Positions 13,691 to 19,837 of a stretch of DNA of 31,584 nt are shown one piece after another (within the stretch, counting starts at the first letter, position 1; each line of letters begins with the position of its first letter). Source of the DNA: CAZQSS01 sp964596405. Its GTDB lineage: Bacteria; Patescibacteriota; Patescibacteriia; Magasanikbacterales; UBA10003. Position numbers and translations under genes: made by a program. A model generated the notes under the pieces. That model was not told the DNA's origin, ran no database searches, and saw only the letters and a list, made by a program, of their open reading frames with translations. Where the stretch lies: NCBI GenBank assembly GCA_964596405.1, contig CAZQSS010000009.1, forward strand, positions 1 to 31,584, written 5' to 3'.

Positions 13691-13719
13691 AGTATAGCGG
13701 TCTTTTTATGTTTTGTCAA
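13691..13719 (-). promoter_or_regulatory. Consensus promoter of the tRNA-Asn unit
   Basis: Minus strand TTGACA (13719-13714), 17-nt spacer, TATACT (13696-13691). Both boxes match or nearly match sigma-70 consensus. Predicted +1 at 13684, the A of the leader-peptide ATG. Confidence 0.9.
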
Positions 13720-13748
13720 TTTGTTGTGTATGTTGGGCGGGTGGTCGG

Positions 13749-13777
13749 TTGAGAATTATAGCCCGGTGTAGTATAAT
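13749..13777 (+). promoter_or_regulatory. Promoter of rlmN
   Basis: TTGAGA (13749-13754), 17-nt spacer, TATAAT (13772-13777); predicted +1 near 13784. It gives a 5'UTR of about 170 nt that contains the inverted-repeat element. Confidence 0.85.
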
Positions 13778-13805
13778 TTAGATAGTTAATAATTAATATT
13801 TTTTT

Positions 13806-13862
13806 ATGCCCAGTAATACAACCCCGCAAGTTCTGCTCGAGCAGAACCAAAAGAGTTGTTAG
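13806..13862 (+). CDS. Upstream ORF beginning MPSNTTPQV, copy 2
   Basis: 18 codons, MPSNTTPQVLLEQNQKSC, then TAG at 13860-13862. Shares its first nine residues with the ORF at 4728 and then diverges. It could be a translated leader, or merely a frame in a conserved RNA arm. Confidence 0.3.
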   Translation: MPSNTTPQVLLEQNQKSC

Positions 13863-13956
13863 TTTAAGCCAGGCAAGTCAAGTAAGCTAAAAGAAAAAAT
13901 TTTAATTTACAATTCCCCAAGTGATGAAATCATGCGGGGTTGATATACTGGGTATG
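13806..13956 (+). promoter_or_regulatory. Start-codon-sequestering inverted-repeat element, copy 2
   Basis: The 5' arm 13806-13828 is identical to copy 1. The 3' arm 13933-13955 overlaps the rlmN ATG (13954) and differs from copy 1 by one base (CTGGG for CCGGG), which improves pairing. The inner stem is GTTCTGC/GCAGAAC, a perfect 18-nt palindrome at 13830-13847, replacing GTTTCGC/GCGAAAC of copy 1 with compensatory changes. The local CCCC...GGGG hairpin with TGAT/ATCA is identical. Middle sequences differ. Copy 2 follows a recognisable promoter, so it is transcribed as an mRNA leader. Confidence 0.72.
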
Positions 13957-15027
13957 GGTTTGCAGGAAGCGATTGAAGTTTTGTCGGCCGGCGCCCCGGC
14001 TTACCGAGTTAAGCAAATTGAGCAAGCTTTTTTTAATCCCAAAATAAAAAACTGGAGCGATATTACCGTCTTGGCAAAAAATGAACGGCAAAAGCTGGAG
14101 GCTTTGCCGTTTTTTAGTTTCAAAGATTCAAAAGTTTTGACCAGCCGCGACGGTTCTTTCAAGGCCGTGCTGGAATTGCTTGACGGGCAAAAAATTGAAA
14201 CGGTTTTAATGCCCAATACCCGCGGCCACTGGACCATCTGCCTTTCCACCCAAGTCGGTTGCGCCCGCGGCTGCGGCTTTTGCGCCACCGGCACCATGGG
14301 GCTTGTCAGAAATTTATCGGTTGATGAAATTGTTGACCAGTATCGGTTTTGGTTACATTCTATTGTCATTCCCGCGAAAGCGGGAATCCAGACTGGTTTC
14401 CCGATCAGGTCGGGAACGACAGCTTTAGAGCAAGGGAGTATTACCAATTTGGTTTTTATGGGTATGGGCGAGCCGTTGGATAATTATGAAAGTGTTAAAA
14501 CCGCCATCAATTTGATTTTAAAATATACCGAGATCGGACCAACGCGCATTACTGTCTCCACGGTCGGCGTTTGGCCGACTCTGGACACGCTTCTTTCGGA
14601 TAAAGATTGGTCACCGGTCCGTTTGGCTATTTCACTTCACGGCGCGGATGCGGCCACGCGGAAAAAGATTGTACCATCAACTCCGCCGGATTTTTTTGAA
14701 AAGTTGACTGTTTGGTCCAAAAATTATTTGAAACAAAAAGGCAATCGCCGCCACTATCTGACTTTTGAATATATTATGATCAGCGGCGTAAACGATTCTT
14801 TGGTTCAGGCAGAAAAGTTGGCCGCCTTGACCAAAGAAATTTTTCAGGTAAGGATTAATTTGGTGCCGTGCAATCCCATTGGCGGCCATTGGCAAGAAAG
14901 CGCGGCAGAGTCAATTGATAAATTTCAAACATTGTTGGAAAAAGAGGGGATAACGGTTACTGTCCGCCGTTCCATGGGTCAAGACATTGCGGCGGCGTGT
15001 GGACAGTTGGCAACAAAAAATATTTAG
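13954..15027 (+). CDS. rlmN: 23S rRNA/tRNA adenine-C2 methyltransferase RlmN
   Basis: Radical SAM enzyme that methylates C2 of A2503 in 23S rRNA and A37 of some tRNAs. Start chosen at ATG 13954 (MGLQEAIEVLSAGAP), the end of the leader element, giving 357 aa. The CARGCGFC cluster has Cys103, 107 and 110; FMGMGEPLDNYE, LAISLHGADAATRKKIVP and the C-terminal RRSMGQDIAAACGQL with the mechanistic Cys (about 349) are intact. Residues about 137-158 (IVIPAKAGIQTGFPIRSG) are an extra segment encoded by palindromic repeats, inserted in frame before SITNLVFMGMGEP. The enzyme may still be active because the insert lies in a loop. Confidence 0.96.
   Translation: MGLQEAIEVLSAGAPAYRVKQIEQAFFNPKIKNWSDITVLAKNERQKLEALPFFSFKDSKVLTSRDGSFKAVLELLDGQKIETVLMPNTRGHWTICLSTQVGCARGCGFCATGTMGLVRNLSVDEIVDQYRFWLHSIVIPAKAGIQTGFPIRSGTTALEQGSITNLVFMGMGEPLDNYESVKTAINLILKYTEIGPTRITVSTVGVWPTLDTLLSDKDWSPVRLAISLHGADAATRKKIVPSTPPDFFEKLTVWSKNYLKQKGNRRHYLTFEYIMISGVNDSLVQAEKLAALTKEIFQVRINLVPCNPIGGHWQESAAESIDKFQTLLEKEGITVTVRRSMGQDIAAACGQLATKNI
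14362..14428 (+). repeat. Palindromic repeats inserted in frame in rlmN
   Basis: ATTCCCGC (14368-14375), GAAA, GCGGGAAT (14380-14387), followed by TTCCCGA (14398-14404), TCAGG, TCGGGAA (14410-14416). The first is the widespread GTCATTCCCGCGAAAGCGGG type, whose translation VIPAKAGIQ is found in many bacterial proteins. About 66 nt, frame kept. Confidence 0.85.
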
Positions 15028-15044
15028 ATACCACCCCATTCTTT

Positions 15045-15168
15045 CTTTTCTCTCTGCTCCTATTTCCGCCAAAGGCGGACAGGCGCGCGCCTGCCCGCCG
15101 GAGCTTCAGCGAAGGAGGGAATTAGAGCAGATAACTATTCTCTTATTCGCACGAATAAGAGAATAGTT
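15045..15168 (+). repeat. Cassette boundary: palindromes and terminator-like hairpin
   Basis: Imperfect inverted repeat CTCTGCTCCTATTTCC with GGAATTAGAGCAGAT enclosing CCGCCAAAGGCGGACAGG, then a perfect 17-bp inverted repeat AACTATTCTCTTATTCG (15133-15149) with its complement at 15152-15168. The region is homologous to 19383-19471, where the CCGCC...GGCGG core is in the opposite orientation. The last hairpin probably terminates rlmN. Confidence 0.7.
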
Positions 15169-15187
15169 TAAAAAATAATTTATAAAA

Positions 15188-15214
15188 TGAAAAAGCAGAC
15201 CGTTGGGTCTGCTT
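15188..15214 (-). terminator. Terminator of the small lipoprotein gene, GTTG-type loop
   Basis: AAGCAGACC (15193-15201), loop GTTG on plus, GGTCTGCTT (15206-15214), with a T-run on the minus strand. Same design as 12034 and 19506. Confidence 0.9.
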
Positions 15215-15235
15215 GAGCTTTTTTGAGGTGTTTGC

Positions 15236-15493
15236 TCACTTCACCTCGAGGAGTCGTCCCTCGATCAGTTTGCCGACCGGGACTTTTTCGCAGGGCACAG
15301 TCGACATCATCGAATAAGCGTAGCCCAGGCCATGGATGGCGAAACAGATGTCGGTCCCGGGGTATTTGACGAAGATGAGCTCGGTGGTCAGGTGGTCCAC
15401 CCGAATTGCCGTCCGCTCCGTCTCGGACGGCACGCAGCCGGCGACGAAAATCGCCACGAACACGATGCACATTGCCACGAGTAGGGTCTTCAT
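15236..15493 (-). CDS. Small putative lipoprotein
   Basis: 85 aa. Signal segment MKTLLVAMCIVFVAIFVAGC with a lipobox-like FVAGC (Cys20), suggesting a lipid-anchored exported protein of about 65 residues. The mature part contains DICFAIHGLGYAYSMMSTVPC, with two Cys that could form a disulfide. Strong ribosome site (GGAGG, 7 nt upstream). Long leader from a consensus promoter at 15922-15950. GC-rich compared with core genes. Family not named. Confidence 0.78.
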   Translation of the reverse strand: MKTLLVAMCIVFVAIFVAGCVPSETERTAIRVDHLTTELIFVKYPGTDICFAIHGLGYAYSMMSTVPCEKVPVGKLIEGRLLEVK

Positions 15494-15915
15494 TTAGCAC
15501 CTCCGTTAGTTGGTTGAAAGAACACTCTTTACCCCGCACACCATTTTTAAGTAAGTCATTCTTGAGGCTCGTCTGATATGGTTTATCGGCTTCGCCTTTC
15601 ATTAACGATAATTGGATGCCTTAATTGAAAATGGTGTGGGGGCAAGCCTTTCCACATTAAGGGTGGTGATGAATCTTGGTAATGGCCTTAACTCGTCCGA
15701 AGACGAATCTTGATCGACCAAGGGAGACAAGTCACCGGTATCGATGAGTCGAAACCCATCGGAAACCTGGACTTACTTGTCCGAACGATTAGCTCGGTCT
15801 TGAAACCTACCTAATCGTTTTCACCCTCCTTAATCTAGAAAGGTTAACCTTTTAGACTGTCAAACTACTGTATTCTGAGCTTATTTTCTGATTTGATACT
15901 CATTTCATCATTTAA
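15494..15915 (-). ncRNA. Long structured 5' leader of the lipoprotein gene
   Basis: About 420 nt between promoter and ATG, homologous in order and motifs to 19838-20182. Shared on plus: TCCGAAGAC (15698-15706), AGTCGAAACC, CCGAACG...TTA...CTCGG. Stem AACGATTAG (15784-15792) pairs with CTAATCGTT (15811-15819); the second leader has AACGGTTA with TAACCGTT, a compensatory change. The hairpin around CGAA is a C(UUCG)G tetraloop on the minus strand. This copy also has an extra inverted-repeat insert (CACACCATTTT near 15537 with AAAATGGTGTG near 15629). Likely a cis-regulatory or processed RNA. Confidence 0.68.
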
Positions 15916-15921
15916 CGATAT

Positions 15922-15950
15922 AGTATACCACAAAATCAGAATCTTGTCAA
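15922..15950 (-). promoter_or_regulatory. Consensus promoter of cassette 15.2-15.9 kb
   Basis: Minus strand TTGACA (15950-15945), 17-nt spacer, TATACT (15927-15922); +1 near 15915. The spacer and surrounding sequence match the promoter at 20189-20217. Confidence 0.9.
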
Positions 15951-16012
15951 GCCCTGCGAATTGGCTAAAACTAGCGAAAATATTGAAAAATAAGCTCAAA
16001 TAAGCCTATTTT

Positions 16013-16127
16013 TTGCTCATTTATCTCGAAAGTGATAAAATAGTAAAATAAAGAATCTGTGATCTGTGTGGTATCTGTAAACAATCCGCGTAATCTGTGT
16101 TTTCAAAATCTGTGTTATCTGTGTTTA
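16013..16127 (+). promoter_or_regulatory. Promoter and tandem-repeat leader of the MgtE-like gene
   Basis: TTGCTC (16013-16018), 17-nt spacer, TAAAAT (16036-16041). The 5'UTR (about 16053-16127) is made of AATCTGTG-like units (ATCTGTG, ATCCGCG, ATCTGTGTT) running to the ATG. The same promoter arrangement and repeat precede amrS (20285-20362). Confidence 0.65.
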
Positions 16128-16128
16128 T

Positions 16129-17337
16129 ATGATCTACTTAAGCGAACTTCTAGGCGCGAAAGTGCGCGACAGCGCGGATGAAATCAGCGGCCGGCTGAAA
16201 GATATTTTAGTCATGCCGCGCGAGGGTCAGCACGCGCCCATAGAATTTTTGCTCGTCAAATTAAAAAAAGACGGCGAAGTTTTTATTCCCTACGGTTGCG
16301 TGGAAACTTTTGGCCGTCAAGAAGTGACGCTCAAACATCTTTGGTGCAAAATCCAAAAAGGCGAGCCGACTGACGCGCATATTTATTTAAATCGTGATGT
16401 TTTGGATCAGCAGATTGTGGATGTGGCCGGCGCTCGCGTGGTGCGCGTCAATGATTTGGAAATCGGTTTGGTGGAAGGTCAAATGTGCGTTTTGGGCATT
16501 GATATCAGTTTCAAAGGACTTTTGCGTCGCCTGAATTTGGATTGGTTGGATTTTTTTAATGTCCTCAAAGTGCGCGTGATTGATTGGCGCCAGGCCCAAC
16601 CGGTCAAAGGCACGCTGAAACTGGATACGGTTGCTAGAAATTTAAAAAAATTGCATCCGGCCGACTTGGCCAACATTATTGAGGATCTAAATTTGCGACA
16701 GGGCAGTGACTTGGTTAAAACTTTGGATGCGGAATCGGCGGCGCAAGTGGTGGAAGAATTGAATCCGGCATTGCAAAAAATCTTAATCAAATATCTGGGC
16801 CCGGATAAAGCCGCCGGCATTATTGATAAAATGTCCATTGATGAAGTGGCTGACTTGATGAAAACAATGACCAAGCGGGAAGCAAAAAAATTTACGTCAT
16901 ATCTCAAGCGTCACCCGACTTTGAACTTGGAAAAATTAATTTCTTATCCCAATGACGCGGCCGGCGGTTTGATGACCACCGATTTTGTCAGCGCCCGACC
17001 CGAGTGGACGGTGGAACAGACTGTTGAAGAAGTAAAACGCCGTTCGCCGTTTTTACGCACCCTGCTTTACGTTTATGTTACCGATGAAAACGGATTTTTT
17101 AAAGGCAAGGTTTCTCTGCGGCATCTTTTGATTAATGATGGCGGGCAGACATTGGAAAAAATTCTCAAAGAACATCAGCCCGACTATACTTTGCTGGCAG
17201 ATCAGCGCGTCAGCCAGATTATGGACATCATGACCAAGTATAATCTTTTTACAGCCGCGGTTTTAGATAATGACGGCCGAATGGCGGGCATCGTGACGAT
17301 TGATGATGTGATGCGCCATATTGTGCCTAATGCTTAA
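16129..17337 (+). CDS. PRC-barrel / MgtE-N / CBS regulatory protein
   Basis: 402 aa without membrane segments. N-terminal PRC-barrel-like part (about 5-160, with LLGAKVRDSADEISGRLKDI), then an MgtE N-terminal superhelix (about 170-285: LHPADLANIIEDL, VEELNPALQKILIKYLGPDKAAGII, DEVADLMKTM), then a CBS pair (about 285-400). MgtE channels use these cytosolic domains to sense Mg2+ or nucleotides, but here the channel is missing. The NRAMP-family transporter starts 3 nt after the stop, so this protein probably gates or regulates that transporter. Confidence 0.9.
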   Translation: MIYLSELLGAKVRDSADEISGRLKDILVMPREGQHAPIEFLLVKLKKDGEVFIPYGCVETFGRQEVTLKHLWCKIQKGEPTDAHIYLNRDVLDQQIVDVAGARVVRVNDLEIGLVEGQMCVLGIDISFKGLLRRLNLDWLDFFNVLKVRVIDWRQAQPVKGTLKLDTVARNLKKLHPADLANIIEDLNLRQGSDLVKTLDAESAAQVVEELNPALQKILIKYLGPDKAAGIIDKMSIDEVADLMKTMTKREAKKFTSYLKRHPTLNLEKLISYPNDAAGGLMTTDFVSARPEWTVEQTVEEVKRRSPFLRTLLYVYVTDENGFFKGKVSLRHLLINDGGQTLEKILKEHQPDYTLLADQRVSQIMDIMTKYNLFTAAVLDNDGRMAGIVTIDDVMRHIVPNA

Positions 17338-17340
17338 GTT

Positions 17341-18588
17341 ATGCGGGAGAGACTAAAAATAATTTGGCCGCGCGTTCTGTTTTTTTTGGGCGTGATCGGG
17401 CCGGGGATTATTGCCGCCAACGCCGATAATGACGCCGGCGGCATCACCACCTATTCTATTGCCGGCGCGCATTTTGGCACCACTATGCTCTGGGTGCTTT
17501 TTTTGATTACCTTTTCTTTGGCCATTACTCAAGAGATGGGTGTGCGCATGGGTCTGGTAACACGGCAGGGGTTGGCGGGTATCATCCGGGAAAATTTTGG
17601 CGTTCGCTGGACGGTTTTTGCCATGTTCGCCATGCTCGTGGCCAACTTGGGCACCATCACGGCCGAATTTGCCGGCATTGCCGCTTCGTTTTCTATCTTC
17701 GGTATCAGCAAATATATTGTGGTGCCCATTGCCGCCCTGGTAGTTTGGTTGGTTTTGTACGGGGGTTCGTTCAAAACAACTCAGAAAATATTTTTGATTT
17801 TTTCCGCTTTTTATATTGTTTACATCATCAACGGTTTTCTCGTCAAACCGGATTTTGGCGCGGCCGTGGTCAGTTTGGTTAAACCGACTTTGGAATGGAG
17901 TACGCCGTTTTTCTTGACCATGATTGCTTTGATCGGTACCACCATTACGCCCTGGGGGCAATTTTTTATTCAATCGTATGTGGTTGACAAGGGGCTGGAG
18001 ATTAAACATTACCGGGCGGAAAAAATTGAGGTTTATTTTGGCGCGTTTTTGACCAATATCGTCAGTTTTTTTATTATCATCAGCACCGCCGCCACGCTCT
18101 ACAAAGTCGGCGTCCGCATTACTGATGCCAAAGACGCGGCTGACGCCCTTCGGCCTTTGGCTGGAAATTTAGCCCAATTTTTGTTTGCTTTCGGACTTTT
18201 CAGCGCTTCCATGCTGGGCGCTTTTATTTTGCCCACGGCCACGGCTTACGCGGTTTGCGAAGCCTTTGGCTGGGAGAGCGGAGTCAATACTAAGTGGAAA
18301 GACGCTAAGATTTTTTACAGTTTGATTTTGGCCTCCATTATTATTCCGGCGACGTTGGTGCTCATTCCCAAAGTTTCACTCATCAAGATTATGATTTGGT
18401 CGCAAGACATTAACGGCATTCTTTTGCCCATTATTTTGATTTTTGTCATGAAGATTATCAACGATAAGCGGATTATGGGCGAGCACACCAACAAACCGAT
18501 TGGCAATATTATCGCCTGGCTCACCATAATCGGTATTATCGCGGCCACGGCGGTTTTAGTCGTTTCATCTATTTTAGGATATAATTGA
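17341..18588 (+). CDS. NRAMP-family divalent metal transporter, NRMT-like
   Basis: 415 aa with about 11 membrane segments. The first segment reads GPGIIAANADNDAGGITTYS where classical NRAMP proteins have a DPGN motif. The sixth reads LIGTTITPWGQFF where classical members have a metal-coordinating Met (MPHN). Loss of that Met is reported for Mg2+-transporting NRAMP relatives, and the MgtE-like partner next door points the same way. I infer Mg2+ or Mn2+ uptake with a Mg2+ preference; proof needs transport data. Co-transcribed with the preceding regulator. Confidence 0.9.
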   Translation: MRERLKIIWPRVLFFLGVIGPGIIAANADNDAGGITTYSIAGAHFGTTMLWVLFLITFSLAITQEMGVRMGLVTRQGLAGIIRENFGVRWTVFAMFAMLVANLGTITAEFAGIAASFSIFGISKYIVVPIAALVVWLVLYGGSFKTTQKIFLIFSAFYIVYIINGFLVKPDFGAAVVSLVKPTLEWSTPFFLTMIALIGTTITPWGQFFIQSYVVDKGLEIKHYRAEKIEVYFGAFLTNIVSFFIIISTAATLYKVGVRITDAKDAADALRPLAGNLAQFLFAFGLFSASMLGAFILPTATAYAVCEAFGWESGVNTKWKDAKIFYSLILASIIIPATLVLIPKVSLIKIMIWSQDINGILLPIILIFVMKIINDKRIMGEHTNKPIGNIIAWLTIIGIIAATAVLVVSSILGYN

Positions 18589-18641
18589 TTTGAAGCGATA
18601 CAACAAAATCTTTTAGTCTTTCAGTCTTGTAATCTTTTCGT

Positions 18642-19325
18642 ATGAAAACAAAAATCAAAGCGATTTTGTTTGACATGGACGGGATCATAATTGACAGCGA
18701 GGTGTATTGGGCGAAATTGGAAAAAAAATTTGCCGAAGCGCATGGCATAAAATTTACGCCGGCTTACCGCCGGTATATTATGGCGCGGAGCGAGCGAGAA
18801 GTGGCCGCCATTTTTAAACATGAGTTTGGTTTTAAAGAATCAGAAGAAGAAATCAGACGTGAGCGCGATAAAATCGCTTACAATATCTATCATCATCAGG
18901 CCAAATTGATGCCGGGTTTTTTGATGTTGGCAAAAAAATTTAACCAAGACGGGTTTTTGGTGGCCTTGGTCAGTTCTTCGCCCTATGCCTGGATTAATCC
19001 GATTTTGCGCCGGCTTCATCTGCGGCCGTTTTTTAAAAAAATCGTTTCGGCCGATGATATGCGTGACGGCCGCGCCAAACCCGATCCGGCGATTTATCTT
19101 TTCAGCGCTAAGCAGTTGAAAGTTAAACCCCAAGAATGCCTGGTGTTTGAAGATTCCATCAACGGCATGCGGGCCGCCAAAGCCGCGGGGATGACTTGCG
19201 TCATCATCCCGGATCGCCGCTGGGTCAAAGACCGGCGGGGAGCGGGGGAAGCAAATCTAATTGCCACATCCTTGAAAGATAAGAGAATATTGAAGATGTT
19301 GTCCCGACATACTATATCTATTTGA
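18642..19325 (+). CDS. HAD-superfamily phosphatase/phosphomutase-like
   Basis: 227 aa, subfamily I with helical cap, beta-phosphoglucomutase-like. Motif 1 ILFDMDGIIIDSE (Asp11, Asp13), motif 2 VALVSSS, motif 3 Lys in GRAKPDP, motif 4 VFEDSINGMRAAKAAG. A phosphatase or phosphomutase acting on small phosphorylated metabolites is expected; the substrate cannot be told. The 53-nt spacer upstream has short repeats (AATCTTTT, AGTCTTTCAGTCTTG) running to the ATG. Confidence 0.92.
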   Translation: MKTKIKAILFDMDGIIIDSEVYWAKLEKKFAEAHGIKFTPAYRRYIMARSEREVAAIFKHEFGFKESEEEIRRERDKIAYNIYHHQAKLMPGFLMLAKKFNQDGFLVALVSSSPYAWINPILRRLHLRPFFKKIVSADDMRDGRAKPDPAIYLFSAKQLKVKPQECLVFEDSINGMRAAKAAGMTCVIIPDRRWVKDRRGAGEANLIATSLKDKRILKMLSRHTISI

Positions 19326-19336
19326 TAATAAGGAAG

Positions 19337-19471
19337 TCGGGATCCCGACCTTGCGTCGGGAGATATTAGAAATTAGTCAATTTTTCTCTGATCCTATTCG
19401 CGCGCCTGTCCGCTTTTGGCGGAAATTAGAGTAGATGACCATTCTACCTTTCGCCCGAATGGTAGAATGGT
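19337..19471 (+). repeat. Palindromic repeats at cassette boundary
   Basis: GTCGGGATCCCGACC and a further CGTCGGGA word, then CGCGCGCCTGTCCGC...GGCGGAA (nearly the reverse complement of the core at 15066-15092), then the perfect 11-bp hairpin ACCATTCTACC (19438-19448) with GGTAGAATGGT (19461-19471). Homologous to 15045-15168 and probably the terminator of the HAD gene. Confidence 0.65.
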
Positions 19472-19501
19472 AAAAGATGGCAAAGAAATAATTTGTAGAA
19501 T

Positions 19502-19533
19502 AAAAAAGAGCGAACCGTTGGTGGTCCGCTCTT
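19502..19533 (-). terminator. Terminator of the 87-aa gene, GTTG-type loop
   Basis: AAGAGCGAACC (19506-19516) with GGTCCGCTCTT (19523-19533), one mismatch, loop GTTGGT on plus, T-run on the minus strand. Confidence 0.88.
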
Positions 19534-19573
19534 GCCTTGTTTCAGAGTGGAACGATGGCATGTTGTTCGGGAT

Positions 19574-19837
19574 TTATTTTCGTTCTTTGTCCCATGGGTC
19601 ATTCAGATCGCGAGCATCGCCCATTAGCGACGATGTTCCATTCTGGATCGTTCTCTGTACGCGGCCGTCGATCTCACCAAGATATTGCTGGATCGCGTCG
19701 CATACGGCCACTTTCAGAGTCCACTCGCGCAATTCCGTCTCCGTCATCTCCATGGTGATGTAGCTGTCGGAACTGGTTGACCAAACCCTGAAACGGATAT
19801 TGTCACCGGTTTTCCGAGCGTGAATCATGTGTGCCAT
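19574..19837 (-). CDS. Small accessory protein, 87 aa
   Basis: Begins MAHMIHARKTGDNIRFRVWS, no signal peptide; a beta-rich first half with STSSDSYITMEMTETELREW and a helical, charged C-terminus. Strong ribosome site (GAGGAGG). It lies in the same setting as the lipoprotein gene at 15236 (terminator, leader, promoter, spacer homologous) but the proteins are unrelated. Family not recognised. Confidence 0.72.
   Translation of the reverse strand: MAHMIHARKTGDNIRFRVWSTSSDSYITMEMTETELREWTLKVAVCDAIQQYLGEIDGRVQRTIQNGTSSLMGDARDLNDPWDKERK

Noticed and set aside
14001..14447. Minus-strand ORF of 148 codons within rlmN
   Set aside because: Antisense shadow of a well-conserved enzyme; part of it is the reverse reading of the palindromic repeat.
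15180..15602. Minus-strand ORF of 140 codons overlapping the lipoprotein gene
   Set aside because: Different frame from the lipoprotein gene, no ribosome site, and it reads through the terminator; Arg- and Gly-rich shadow.
16053..16127. AATCTGTG tandem repeats as a CRISPR array
   Set aside because: Units are about 7-18 nt and degenerate, with no spacers of constant length and no cas genes in the window.
17353..18009. Long minus-strand ORF of 218 codons antisense to the NRAMP gene
   Set aside because: Composition is typical of a shadow frame (Gly, His, Asn, Arg-rich without hydrophobic pattern), and the plus-strand gene is certain.
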